A stretch of 64,000 nucleotides of DNA from Ariolimax columbianus (GCA_036924085.1 JAVGWX010000019.1:14518696-14582695); one strand, 5' to 3'; positions 34,876 through 44,894 are shown, numbered from the stretch's first letter. The notes: a model not told the origin generated them from the sequence alone. Numbers and translations: made by a program.

Positions 34876-35010
34876 GTTTAATAACATGAACAAGTGTGGC
34901 TCAGATATCATGTCAGAACAAAAACATGAACAAGTGTGGCTCAGATACCATGTCAGAACAAAAACATGGACAAGTGTGGCTCAGATATCATGTCAGAACA
35001 AAAACATGGA
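34876..35010. repeat. 40-bp minisatellite in hyccin intron
   Basis: Just over three units built from CAAGTGTGGCTCAGATATCA and TGTCAGAACAAAAACATGRA, in the 425-bp intron between exon (f) and the last exon. Confidence 0.9.
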
Positions 35011-35192
35011 CATTATTCCTGGAAACCAGGCGAGTCTTGTCGTCTTTGTCCATTATTTTTAGAAATCAGGTGATTCACTGTTGAGTCCTCTTTGTCCATT
35101 ATTTATGGAAACCAGGTGAGTCAGTTCCGAAATGAACATAATTGCAACAGCCGACCAGACTTGTTTACTGAAAAGAATATAAGAAAACTCAC

Positions 35193-35328
35193 CTGGCAGT
35201 TTCTTGGACTTGAAGGATGCATTTGTGATGATGTTCCTCAAAATAAAAGCTGTCCTCTGACTCAACATGCAGACATCATCGACCTCAAACTTCAATTGAT
35301 GGCAGGAGTGCAGGATAGAACTGGTAAT
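35193..35328 (-). CDS. FAM126: hyccin exon (f), end of folded domain
   Basis: Acceptor CTCCATTCAG, donor CTGCCAG|GTGAGT. The 136 nt hold 45 codons plus one base. The product begins ITSSILHS and contains FEVDDVCMLSQRT and ILRNIITNASFKSKKLP. This corresponds to the region of vertebrate hyccin where the folded part ends ([20 protein letters not shown]). A 54-bp tandem array begins within 31 bp of the acceptor on the intron side. Confidence 0.85.
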
Positions 35329-35358
35329 CTGAATGGAGATATTTGAGAGCTACTGTCA

Positions 35359-36060
35359 AAGCATGACCGCTGCATTATTGGTTTGTTGTTTGAAGATACA
35401 CTTGCCAAGTCAAAGCATGACCGCTGCATTATTGGTTTGTTGTTTGAAGATACACTTGTCAAGTCAAAGCATGACAACTACATTATTGGTTTGTTGTTTG
35501 AAGGTACACTTGTCAAGTCAAAGCATGACCGCTGCATTATTGGTTTGTTGTTTGAAGGTACACTTGCCAAGTAAAAGCACGACAACTACATTATTGGTTT
35601 GTTGTTTGAAGGTACACTTGTCAAGTCAAAGTATGACCGCTACATTATTGGTTTGTTGTTTGAAGGTACACTTGCCAAGTAAAAGCACGACAACTACATT
35701 ATTGGTTTGTTGTTTGAAGGTACACTTGTCAAGTCAAAGTATGACCGCTACATTATTGGTTTGTTGTTTGAAGGTACACTTGTCAAGTCAAAGCATGACA
35801 ACTACATTATTGGTTTGTTGTTTGAAGGTACACTTGTCAAGTCAAAGTATGACCGCTACATTATTGGTTTGTTGTTTGAAGATACACTTGCCAAGTAAAA
35901 GCACGACAACTACATTATTGGTTTGTTGTTTGAAGGTACACTTGTCAAGTCAAAGTATGACCGCTACATTATTGGTTTGTTGTTTGAAGATACACTTGCC
36001 AAGTCAAAGCATGACAACTACATTATTGGTTTGTTGTTTGAAGATACACTTGCCAAGTCA
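35359..36060. repeat. 54-bp minisatellite, 13 copies, dimeric order
   Basis: Exactly 13 units. The start of a unit is one of AAGCATGACCGCTGC, AAGTATGACCGCTAC, AAGCATGACAACTAC or AAGCACGACAACTAC, and from unit 3 on the CCGC and CAAC types alternate almost strictly, a 108-bp higher-order unit. The period of 18 codons leaves a plus-strand frame open for 254 codons (35333-36097). I regard that frame as artefactual, because it lies in a hyccin intron and other frames of the array stay open too. Confidence 0.95.
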
Positions 36061-36289
36061 TTCTTTAGCCAAGAATAGAGCAATTGGCAAGACTTAAACT
36101 ATAAACGGGCCTGAGGTGTTATTTGTTCAAGATATTTTTATTTAATATTCAAGGTGCGGAGAAGAGATAAATGATAGGGGCATGTTCTCCAGGTTTGGTG
36201 GGTTCACTAAAGGAGCAGAGTGACAACATGATCCTACCCGACCCAATTGAAGGGTTAACAGTCACGTTTATAGGAGGGAAACAGATGTG

Positions 36290-36555
36290 GTTATTTGATG
36301 AATAAACTTTATGGTGATGAGAGAAAGACTGACAAGTTTATGAGGGAAACATTTGAGGTATAAAGTTCATGGTGATGAGAAAGACTGAGACAAGTTTATG
36401 AGGGAAACATTTAAGGGATACATTTTATGGTGATGAGAAAGACAGACAAGTTTATGAGGGAAACATTTGAGGTATAAAGTTCATGGTGATGAGAAAGACT
36501 GAGACAAGTTTATGAGGGAAACATTTAAGGAATACATTTTATGGCGATGAGAAAG
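36290..36555. repeat. diverged ~58-bp repeats
   Basis: Units around GATGAGAAAGACTGAGACAA and GTTTATGAGGGAAACATTTG, about four to five, grading into the homogeneous array at 36556. Confidence 0.85.
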
Positions 36556-37105
36556 ACTGAGTCAAGTTTATGAGAGAAGCAGATGTGGTTGAGAGCTAAC
36601 AAAGAAGAAGACTGAGACAAGTTTATGAGAGAAGCAGATGTGGTTGAGAGCTAACAAAGAAGAAGACTGAGACAAGTTTATGAGAGAAGCAGATGTGGTT
36701 GAGAGCTAACAAAGAAGAAGACTGAGACAAGTTTATGAGAGAAGCAGATGTGGTTGAGAGCTAACAAAGAAGAAGACTGAGACAAGTTTATGAGAGAAGC
36801 AGATGTGGTTGAGAGCTAACAAAGAAGAAGACTGAGACAAGTTTATGAGAGAAGCAGATGTGGTTGAGAGCTAACAAAGAAGAAGACTGAGACAAGTTTA
36901 TGAGAGAAGCAGATGTGGTTGAGAGCTAACAAAGAAGAAGACTGAGACAAGTTTATGAGAGAAGCAGATGTGGTTGAGAGCTAACAAAGAAGAAGACTGA
37001 GACAAGTTTATGAGAGAAGCAGATGTGGTTGAGAGCTAACAAAGAAGAAGACTGAGACAAGTTTATGAGAGAAGCAGATGTGGTTGAGAGCTAACAAAGA
37101 AGAAG
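36556..37105. repeat. 55-bp minisatellite, exactly 10 copies
   Basis: Units ACTGAGACAAGTTTATGAGA, GAAGCAGATGTGGTTGAGAG and CTAACAAAGAAGAAG. All appear identical except GAGTCAAG in the first. Confidence 0.95.
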
Positions 37106-37134
37106 ACTGAGTCCTTTACTCTTTCTGAATTTAC

Positions 37135-37330
37135 TGTGATAGCAGGTTGTAGGGGCTCTTTGCATACCCTAGAATGTACTGAAGAGAGTGTCATTGTAAT
37201 GTTATGCCATAGTTTACAGTGAAGCTGATATATCTGTGCCTGTTGGCCTTACAAACCTAATTTCAGCTGGAATTTTTCAGTACTGGGTCTGTGTTCCCAC
37301 TGCAATCTCTACATCTTGGTCAGACTACAC
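37135..37330 (-). mobile_element. SINE-S2, left part (3' half), split by LINE-B
   Basis: Reverse complement carries ATTCCAGCTGAAATTAGGTT in place of the core, and CAGCTTCACTGTAAACTATG. The rest of the SINE is at 38904-39030 beyond LINE-B. Confidence 0.8.
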
Positions 37331-38903
37331 CTTCTCTCTATCTCCCAAGCCCCAAGAAGTAATCCTGAAAGTAAATGGCCAGACTCTCCCCCTTGACATA
37401 AGTCCAATTTATCTAAGAATAACAATGGACCCAAGATTGACATGGAGAAACCAGATAAAAAAAACCACCAACAAAGCTAAGACCAGAATGGCGATAATGA
37501 GGAAGATATCAGGCTCACCATGGGGAGCGGACACGGGCACACTAAAGAAACTGTACACAGGTTATGTGAGACCAGTGCTAGAATACGGGATAGCAGCATG
37601 GTCCACAGCAACAAAGAATAACTTTCACAAAATAAATATAACAAAAAAACAAGGTATTTGTATCATCACTGGAGCTATGAGAGCAACACCAATAAATGCA
37701 ATGGAGAACATCACACGAATCGAAATTATGGAGACGGGCAGAGACCAAAAACACTCCAGCAGGTGGAGAAGTTCAAACGAATGCCTGATCACCCAATATA
37801 TGACAGGATTAATCGCATGGGAAGAGGGAGATTAAAGAGAAACCACTTCATATCAAAAACAAAAGAACTTGCAAGAACAAACCAAATCATAAGCCAGGCA
37901 GTGGTTAGAGATCTAAAACAAACATTTCAAATCCCACCATGGAAAAAAGCCAAGTCCCATGAGATGGTAGAAAAAGGGAACTCAGACAGATTCAGAAAGG
38001 AAATTTATCACAGAAGAATATCTTAGGAGAGTATACCCACCAGAAACATGGACACACGTATATACAGATGGCTCATCTAACAAAGCCACATCCAATTGAG
38101 GTGGAAGGGTTTATTACAGACTAAGGAATGGAGAAGGAAAAAAATTGAGTTTTAACTACGGGAACATATTCCAGTAATTTCCGTGCAGAAGCAGAGGCAC
38201 TGAAGGCCGCAGCTGAGCTTGTAATCCAAGATAAAGATATCCACCAAGAAAACATAGTATTCCTGACTGATGTCACGTCAGTATTAGCAGGGCTAAAACA
38301 ACACAAAGATGAAGATCTCGAGCAATGCATGTTCTTCCTGACACAGCTCTCAGCAGAACGCCCAAGGTTGGTCATACAGTGGATCCTATCCCACTGCAAT
38401 ATTGAAGGCAATGAAGATGCAGACAAACTAGCAAAGAGTGATGGAGCATCCCCACAAACACACCTGAGTATCACATATAATGAGGCCAAGACCATAATTG
38501 AAGCCAATGTGCCCAAGACCATAATTAAAGCCAACTTCATGGTAAAATGGGCTGATCAACACCCTGACTTCCGAAAAGAAGACAGCTACTATAACTTAAC
38601 TAGAGAACAGCAAGTCATCATCTTCAGACTGAGAACTGGGCATAACAGACTCAAGAGTCATCTTTACAACAAAATGAGGACTGGGACAGATGACAGGTGC
38701 CCATGTGGGGAGCATATCATGACCGTGGAACATATTCTACAAAGTTGGATGCTCACGCAGGAAAAGAGAGAACAATACTGGCCTTGTGAGACAGATATGA
38801 GACAGAAGCTGTATGGAGATGAAACAGCCTTACAAACAACGGTGTCCTTTGTAAGAGAAACCGGAACCTTGATCTGGGGATGAACGAAGAAGAAAAAGAA
38901 GGA
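37331..38903 (+). mobile_element. LINE-B, 5'-truncated, inserted in SINE-S2
   Basis: 13-bp TSD GGTCAGACTACAC (37318-37330 and 38904-38916). Encodes the RT thumb (YLRITMDPRLTWRNQIKK, YVRPVLEYGIAAWSTA), an RNase H with stops (YIYTDGSSNKA; RAEAEALKAAAEL; FLTDVTSVLAGL; SHCNIEGNEDADKLA) and the Cys-rich C-terminus (FRLRTGHNRLKSHLYNKM, CPCGEHIMTVEHILQS). It ends GGGGATGAACGAAGAAGAAA, the same end as SINE-S2. Related to LINE-A at an estimated half of positions in protein. Confidence 0.92.
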
Positions 38904-39030
38904 GGTCAGACTACACTAGTGGCCCGCAGCCTGTTTCCAGGGCTGCCACGTAGAGGCAGAATATGGTCTTGGTCAGTTATCATTTGCTGACCCTGATACA
39001 AGTGGTAGGTGATACAGTCTGCCTTCTCAT
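38904..39030 (-). mobile_element. SINE-S2, right part (5' half)
   Basis: Reverse complement has the 5' landmarks of S2 (CCCTGGAAACAGGCTGCGGG-type and GACCAAGACCATATTCTGCC). Confidence 0.8.
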
Positions 39031-39238
39031 GGACATGTACTCAGCACATGGGATGGAACCTTTTAAGAATGCTATTGTTTCTTAATCTGTCTCTCCTGGA
39101 GACGACGGTGGGCTATTTGCAGTGATCTCATTTCGCAGTTGGAGATTTCACTCTCTCATGCCTTGGACGTATCCCATGTTTGACTCTTGTCAGACAAATA
39201 GGCAGTTTCCACCGTTCATCTGTAAAAATCTGCACAAC

Positions 39239-39307
39239 ACAACTAAACATCTAACAAACTAAACATCTAACAAACTAAACATCTAACAAACTAAACATCT
39301 AACAAAC
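39239..39307. repeat. 17-bp tandem repeat, 4 copies
   Basis: Units AACATCTAACAAACTAA, just downstream (in gene sense) of hyccin exon (e). Confidence 0.9.
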
Positions 39308-39385
39308 TACAAATAAATAAATAAAATTGCAAAAGGAGAAGAAGGAAAATAAGAATAAGAAAAAGTGAAATTTGGGAGGTCTCAC

Positions 39386-39473
39386 CAGCAGGACATCGGA
39401 GTACAGCTCATAGCTTGCTAAGTTGTGTACATCTTGTATAGCCTTGACAGCTATCTTGTGGTGACCATGAAAC
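39386..39473 (-). CDS. FAM126: hyccin exon (e), YELY motif
   Basis: Acceptor CTCTGTCCAG, donor CTGCTG|GTGAGA. The 88 nt hold one base completing a Met codon plus 29 codons, ending at phase 0. The product contains HHKIAVKAIQDVHNLASYEL followed by YSDVLL, corresponding to WDLAQKALDDI..RAQLELYPEPLLV in vertebrate hyccin. Confidence 0.85.
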
Positions 39474-39529
39474 CTGGACAGAGGTCAACACCAAGGTCAC
39501 CATAGAATATAATACAAAGTCAATGCTTC

Positions 39530-39999
39530 AACAGGGTATATCTTTTTTTGCCTTCTTTCTATCACCTTGTTTCTTAAAGCAGGTTATGTTGTACTGCTTT
39601 TTGCTCTTTACGGTCTGGTACATCCAACTTACTTCAGAACGAATTTTAAAAAATGAGATTACTTTCCACTTAGTTGAATCCGAACATATGCGTGATGGAG
39701 TTGTGAGCCTAACCACTTCACTAAACGGGTCCCCCTAACAGTGTACAAGTGCCTTCTCTGCATGTTGTAAGAGGTGACTAATTTAAGATTGTGCATGGGG
39801 CGGGCAACCTCACAATGTAAAAATCATTGACATAAAACCATGCTGTGAGTTAGGCTTTTGTAAAAGCTGGTCAGGGGAGCCAAGTGCAGTGTTGGACCTA
39901 TTGCCTCAACAAATGAAGCGACATGGGAAGTTAAGAATGAATGTCAATGCTTACATCATGGTTACGTAACATACTGACCAAAACTGCATCTCAGGTCAG
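39530..39999. other. unassigned, possibly repeat-derived
   Basis: Order of short phrases (a TTTTGCNCTTTAC...CTGGT block, then GCAACCTC and GTTGGACCTATTGCC-type ends) recalls 58930-59520, so both may be old copies of one repeat. Similarity is too low by eye to define. Confidence 0.35.
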
Positions 40000-40004
40000 T
40001 TGTA

Positions 40005-40425
40005 ACAGATTTACAATGACCAATCTCACGAGAGGGTCAGTTTGTTACACCTGATCAAGATCCCATCTTATGTCAGGGTCAGGTGAAATATACTGACCAA
40101 GACCCCATCTCATGCGAAAGTCAGTTGGTAACACCTGTCTAAGATCCCACCTTATGTCAGAGTCAGGTGAAACATGCTGATCAAAACCTCATGACATGTC
40201 AAGTGTTACATACTGAGCTAAATCCCACCACATGTTAGGGTCAGGTATAATTTACTGACCAAGACCCCACCTCATGGCAGGTCAGGTGTAACATACTAAC
40301 CAAGACCCCCACCTCATGTCAGGGTGAAGTTTAACATACTAACCAAGACCCCCACCTTACGTCAGGATCAGGTTTAGCATACTGACCAAAACCCCACCTC
40401 ACGTCAGGGTAAGATGTAATGCATC
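40005..40425. repeat. ~46-bp degenerate array resembling SINE-U head
   Basis: Eight or so units of the type GGTCAGGTGTAACATACTGA followed by CCAAGACCCCACCTCATGTC. The same order, GTCAGGCAAAACATACTG then GCCAAGACCCCCACCTT, is found once or twice at the 5' end of SINE-U. Confidence 0.8.
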
Positions 40426-40599
40426 TCTGGTGGTTTACAAGTAACCTTGGGCTAAAAGCAGTGACCTAACAAACCAGTCTGTGGTTGGAACATCTGTTCT
40501 TTGTCTCAATCCTCCAAATATATATTGGCCAAAACACGACATGTTGTCATTATTGTTGTTAATGCCGTCTGTACTTTAGTTAGGTACTCTTTGCACCTT

Positions 40600-41189
40600 T
40601 CTTTGGTGGTGGGTTATAGTGGCTCTCTTCATGTTTCAAAGCGTACTTGAGAAGGTGGATTCAGTTTCTCCTGGCTGTAGTGCAATGCAAGGCTCCTCAG
40701 TAAGCCTCACCACTATGGAGGTCGTCAAAGACTATACATTCTCTTAGTAGTAAATGCTTAAAGTGGATTTGGGTCCTCTTGGCTATAGTGCAAAGCAAGG
40801 CTCCTCAATAAACTCACCACTATGGGAATCATGTAAGACTATAAATTCCTCAAGTCTATGCCTAAAGTGGATCGGGGTACTCAGTGAGGAAGAGCGCTGG
40901 TCATCAACCTCACTCTCTGATCCTGAACTACCTTGGGACAGTGTCAACACATACGTCAAGATGACTAGAGGTAATTCAAGATGCAGACACTCTGGTTCCA
41001 CCTCCTTTGAGACTTGCGGGTCGCTTGAAACCAGCGGGGCTCAAAACCACACCGTTTCCGTTATTCGCTTTGAGAGGCGAGTACCTTACCCCTTCATCTC
41101 ACCAACCCCCTACTCGGTAGTGTACACTAAATCTATCATACACTCTTGTCTGCTTAGTTCTTTCCAAAAGTTCCACATTAGTGATTTAG
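40600..41189. repeat. ~105-bp duplicated block and unassigned sequence
   Basis: 40650-40745 and 40760-40850 repeat AGTGCAAWGCAAGGCTCCTC and CTCACCACTATGG phrases. A weaker third match is at 49090-49165. The 169-codon frame across 40754-41263 has no known domain and runs into the LINE UTR at 41190, so it is not called. Confidence 0.55.
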
Positions 41190-41395
41190 CATGTCAATAC
41201 AATTCTCATGAGAATGCACCCCCATCAACTTCCACTGATGGCTTACAATGCTGGCAGATCTAGCTAAAAGGAAAGGGGGCGGCAGCAATATAGGCCCACG
41301 TTGACCGATGGAATGTACTTGGCACAGGACAGACAACTTAAGCTCCCCACAACGCTTATCGGCACAAGTGGAAACTAACTAACATACAATTCTTA
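41190..41395 (+). mobile_element. LINE family V, 3' UTR fragment
   Basis: Matches 17940-18160 inverted: TTCTCATGAGAATGCACC, CTTCCACTGATGGCTTACAA, and CGCTTATCGGCACAAGTGG at the end. Confidence 0.8.
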
Positions 41396-41499
41396 CATTC
41401 TAGGGAAAGTAATTTAAAACAAAATGTAACAGTTAAGAGGAGCTTCAAATTAATTGAAAAACTTGTGTAAATGAAAAGAAATTAAGTCAAATACAAAAA

Positions 41500-41915
41500 C
41501 AAAATCTTCAACTCCAATGCAGTCCATTCTACTTTATGGCTCAGAAACATGGAGAATAGCAAAACAACTATGAAAAGGTAAAGACTTTCATAAGATATGA
41601 GTACCGAGCAGAATAGAGAGAGTGAAATGGTACGATAGTGTGAAGCTTTTAGAAAGAACCAGGCAGATATCAGTAGAACATGAAGCAAAGAGCTAGTGTT
41701 GGATAGGGCACACATTAAGGAAACAAGCTGAAAGGATTACAAGACAGTCTCTATTGTGGAATCCTCAAGCCAGCAAGAAAAGTAGAAGCAGACAAAAACA
41801 CAACCGGAGTAGAGATTTCAAGACAAACATAAAGGAAACATAAAAGACATGAAACAGATAAGACATGGGCAGGATCACTTTCTGTGAATTTGTTGAAGAC
41901 CTGTACTCCCCAGGG
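41500..41915 (+). mobile_element. RTE-X-like LINE C-terminal tail
   Basis: Translation SILLYGSETWRIAKQL, RTRQISVEHEAKS, then WIGHTLRKQAERITRQSLLW and NPQASKKSRSRQKHNRSRDF. Two or more stops. Same signature as at 20045, 50415 and 52225. Confidence 0.8.
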
Positions 41916-42014
41916 AGCTGAAAGAGATTGATGGACTCATTCTATGCAAGCACCCATGTCTCATATCATTGACAACAATTATTGTAATATCAATTCTTTT
42001 TCTGAAATGTCATT

Positions 42015-42255
42015 CTAATGGGGCTCAGTGGTCTCAAGGTAAGGTGTCCACCTCGGGTGCTGAAGGTCGTGGGTTTGAATCACGGTGAAGACTGTAATTT
42101 TTTCAAGTGGTTCTCAAGTGGTAAAAATTCTCCTGATCTCTGGGTAGTGAGATCAGACTCCAGTGTTCAGTGTCAAGCACGTTGAAAACCCCTTGACAGT
42201 TAGAAATCGAAAAGAGCAGGCTTAACGGCCGCTGCCAGGACAAAAATGTAAAAAA
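42015..42255 (+). mobile_element. SINE-T3, tRNA-derived
   Basis: Head GGGGCTCAGTGGTCTCAAGG (box A-like) and GTGGGTTTGAATCACGG (box B). The body has GGTAGTGAGATCAGACTCCA and ends AACGGCCGCTGCC before an A-rich stretch. No TSD found. Confidence 0.78.
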
Positions 42256-42391
42256 TTAAAAATCTACCCAAATTATTTGTTCCTTTTCCCAGGCCTAGTA
42301 AGCCACAGAAAGATTAACATACCTACTACAGATAGCCTTTGGCTACCTGGCAACAGACATTAACACCATGCCTGTTTGAATACCAGGATTC

Positions 42392-42746
42392 GGGGAGGAA
42401 GACTAATGTGTGGTCAGGCAAAATACACTGATCAGACATGTTAGTCAGGGTCAGGCAAAACAAAGTGGTCAAGACCCTTATCTAGGCTTCCTAGTAGCCC
42501 GCCCAGGAAACGGGCTGTTTTCATGGCAGCTTGGCTAACAAGGTGATGGATCGACGTGATCCCCGTAGTTGAGAGTGACACGCAGATAAAGCCAAGTAAA
42601 GCACAGCTGCCTGGAGGACCCCGGTCTACCTTTATCAGCAAGCTCGAGATGTTAGGAAAGCTACTGCAACCTGCCACTTAAAGTCCTTTTCAGGGCACAC
42701 AAAAGAGTAACCTACTCATTGTGAGCATTCGCAAACAACAACAACT
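42392..42746 (+). mobile_element. SINE-U, full length
   Basis: 12-bp TSD with one mismatch, ATACCAGGATTC (42380-42391) and ATACCAGAATTC (42747-42758). Ends CATTCGCAAACAACAACAAC. Lies in the hyccin intron just downstream of exon (d). Confidence 0.92.
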
Positions 42747-42899
42747 ATACCAGAATTCAAAGTAAGTAATTCGCATCTGCCATGATTATATCCAAGGCAA
42801 GAGAAGCTCTTGACTTGTTCTAGCATTGTTGCATTATTGTGCCTCATACCATACACATTTAAAGAAATGCTGAACAAATCAGTAGTGTAGTGTACTCAC

Positions 42900-43016
42900 A
42901 TGGCAAAGTACACACTAACTACAAACTCAATCAGTAGGGAGGGGCTCACAGCAATCCGATACTGATGAAAGACATCTGTTGATTCCTTTTCTGCAACGAA
43001 GCCGCTGGTGCCAAGT
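42900..43016 (-). CDS. FAM126: hyccin exon (d)
   Basis: Acceptor TTTGTTTCCCAG, donor GCCAT|GTGAGT. The 117 nt contain 1 + 38 codons + 2 nt, in phase with its neighbours. The C-terminal part YRIAVSPSLLIEFVVSVYFA resembles the [20 protein letters not shown] helix of vertebrate hyccin. The first 15 residues are poorly conserved. An unclassified repeat (43060-43270) starts only about 45 bp upstream of the acceptor, and a SINE ends about 150 bp beyond the donor. Confidence 0.85.
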
Positions 43017-43059
43017 CTGGGAAACAAAATATTAACATTTGAAAATTTTATTTTACGTA

Positions 43060-43270
43060 TTTGCCTCACTAGTTTCTACTGGCGGAGGCGTGCTTATTCC
43101 ACCCCATACCGAAGTCAATTGGGCGATATTAAGATGCATAAACCATTGCTTGGATGCATGTCTTCGTCTGTATGTACCTATGCTAGATTTGTGCGCTCTC
43201 AGAAGCCAGCCCATCCAAAGTGCAATGGAAGGGCCTCACCCCGAAGACGCATGTGCAAGAGTGTGATTGT
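43060..43270 (+). repeat. unclassified repeat R15
   Basis: Shares with 43603-43825 the blocks AGTTTCTACTGGCGGAGGCG, CAATTGGGCGATATTAAG, GCTTGGATGCATGT and AAGTGCAATGGAAGGGCCTC. Third, inverted partial copy at 15455. Confidence 0.82.
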
Positions 43271-43329
43271 TGGACAGTAAAATGGAACAAGAGTGTGTGG
43301 AAAGAAGAAAATATCGAAACAAAATATGA

Positions 43330-44150
43330 TACTCAGGAGTTATTTGTAACAGAAGGGAGACTAACAGTTAATTTGTATCAGAAAGGGGAGTAAGAGTTAT
43401 TTGTATCAGAAATGGGAGTAACAGAGTATTATATATATATTTTTTATTTACTGGAGACAGTAAAAGAGAGTTTTTTTTAACAAGCAGGGGCAGCAATAAG
43501 AATATTTTTTTTTTAGACAGAGAGGAGCAACAGAGATTAAGTTGATATATCAAAATCGGGAGTAAAAGAGAGTTAATAATTTTATTTAAAATTTAAAAAA
43601 AATTGTATGTGTCTGCCTCATTAGTTTCTACTGGCGGAGGCGCGCCTATTCCATCCCAGACCATAGTCAATTGGGCAATTTTAAGACGCATAAACCAGTG
43701 CTTGGATGCATGTGTGCGTCTGTATGTACCTATACTAGGTTTATGTGCTCTCAGAAGCCAGCCCAATCAAAGTGCAATGGAAGGGCCTCACCTCGAGGGC
43801 ACGTGTGAAAGTTGTGCAAGAGTGACCAAAATAAAAATAATTTAAAAAAAATATAAAAGTGTTTTAGAACAGAGTATTTGAGAGTAATCTGTTGTCCCTA
43901 ACCCCACCTATTAATTGTATTTTAGAACAGAGTAATTGTAATTTGTAACAGGAGGGGGTGGTGACAAAAGTTACATTTTTACCAAAAGGGGGAGTAAGAG
44001 AGAGTATTATGTAACAGGAGGTAAAATTCATGAAAGCAATTTGTTACAGAAGGGGAGTAACAAAATAATTGTGTGTCAGTAGGGGGAATAACAGAGTAAT
44101 TGGGAAGACAAATGGTTAATTGTATTAGAAGTGATGAAGAAAGTGAGAAA
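43330..44150. repeat. loose ~30-bp AGGGGGAGTAACAGAGTAAT repeats
   Basis: Phrases of the type GTAACAGAAGGGGAGTAA recur with irregular spacing on both sides of R15 (43340-43565 and 43865-44140), in the intron between hyccin exons (c) and (d). Confidence 0.65.
43603..43825 (+). repeat. unclassified repeat R15, second copy
   Basis: Same blocks as 43060, at an estimated 85% identity. Neither copy has visible tRNA boxes or a clear TSD; both are preceded by T/A-rich sequence. Confidence 0.82.
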
Positions 44151-44212
44151 TTAGTAGATCCAACAGACAGCAGTAACAACACCATGCATGCTACACATAG
44201 ACCGACAGACAA

Positions 44213-44399
44213 TCCAACGATGTGGCATCAGAGATGCAGCAGTGAATAAGCAAGCTGACAGCAGCCAGTGATTCATAGCTTGCCGCATTCCTGACCATGA
44301 CAATACGCTTCCTCCAATTGGTGGCTCTGGACATAGGCAAATTTGGCTCAAAAATACTGAAACCAGATATGTATGGCCATAATGCGCAAATATCTTGTG
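44213..44399 (+). mobile_element. SINE-S2, truncated
   Basis: CAGAGATGCAGCAGTGAATA, then GGTGGCTCTGGACATAGGC and a diverged core ending ATGCGCAAATATCTTG. It stops where the tRNA-like repeats begin. Confidence 0.72.
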
Positions 44400-44567
44400 A
44401 GAGTTGAGCCGCGTATCTTTGCTGTCCAAAGCGAATGCTCTACCACTACACTAAACAGATGCCCCCCATTCATCATGTATTTCCCAGTAATCGGAAGAGT
44501 AAGAGTTCAACCCTGTATCTTTGCTGTCAAAAGCGAATGCTCTACCACTACACTAAACAGATGCCCC
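44400..44567 (-). repeat. two tandem tRNA-like sequences
   Basis: On the minus strand each unit reads GGCATCTGTTTAGTGTAGTG followed by GTAGAGCATTCGCTTT, a GACAGCAAAGATAC segment, and a T-arm-like GGGTTGAACTC or GCGGCTCAACTC. The order resembles D arm, anticodon arm and T arm. The unit repeats after about 102 bp with a shared spacer (TTCATCATRTRTTTCCCAGT). No matching 3' acceptor strand is present, so functional tRNA genes are unlikely. Confidence 0.55.
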
Positions 44568-44894
44568 CCCATTCATCATATGTTTCCCAGTAATCGAAAG
44601 GCCAAGATGGTATTAAAAAAACAATACTGAAGCATGGACAGAAAATAACTAGGGTCACAAAGATTGTTCATGCAACATAAAATGCAGAAGGTTGTGCATC
44701 AGGCTAACAACATCATCGTGAAAATTATAGCTATGAAACAGCCACTGCAAGTGCTCGGTGGAAACAGGACTCGTGTAAAAAGGCCAACTGTAGTGGTGAT
44801 GGGCTTATGCTTCCGCTGGAACGAAACGGTGAATCATCATGTCTAAGGATGAAGACAGACAGATGGGATGAGATGTTGTGGGAGAAGTGCATAG

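Noticed and set aside
35333..36097. 254-codon open frame made of an 18-residue repeat, looking like a repeat protein
   Set aside because: The 54-bp tandem array has a period divisible by three, so frames stay open by construction. Shorter open stretches occur in another frame of the same array, and it lies in a hyccin intron with no start or splice context.
40754..41263. 169-codon plus-strand frame
   Set aside because: Starts in a duplicated repeat block and ends in a LINE 3' UTR; no domain or splice signals recognised.
43438..43520. Poly-T runs as pol III terminators of a small RNA gene
   Set aside because: Part of AT-rich loose repeats; no box A/B upstream.
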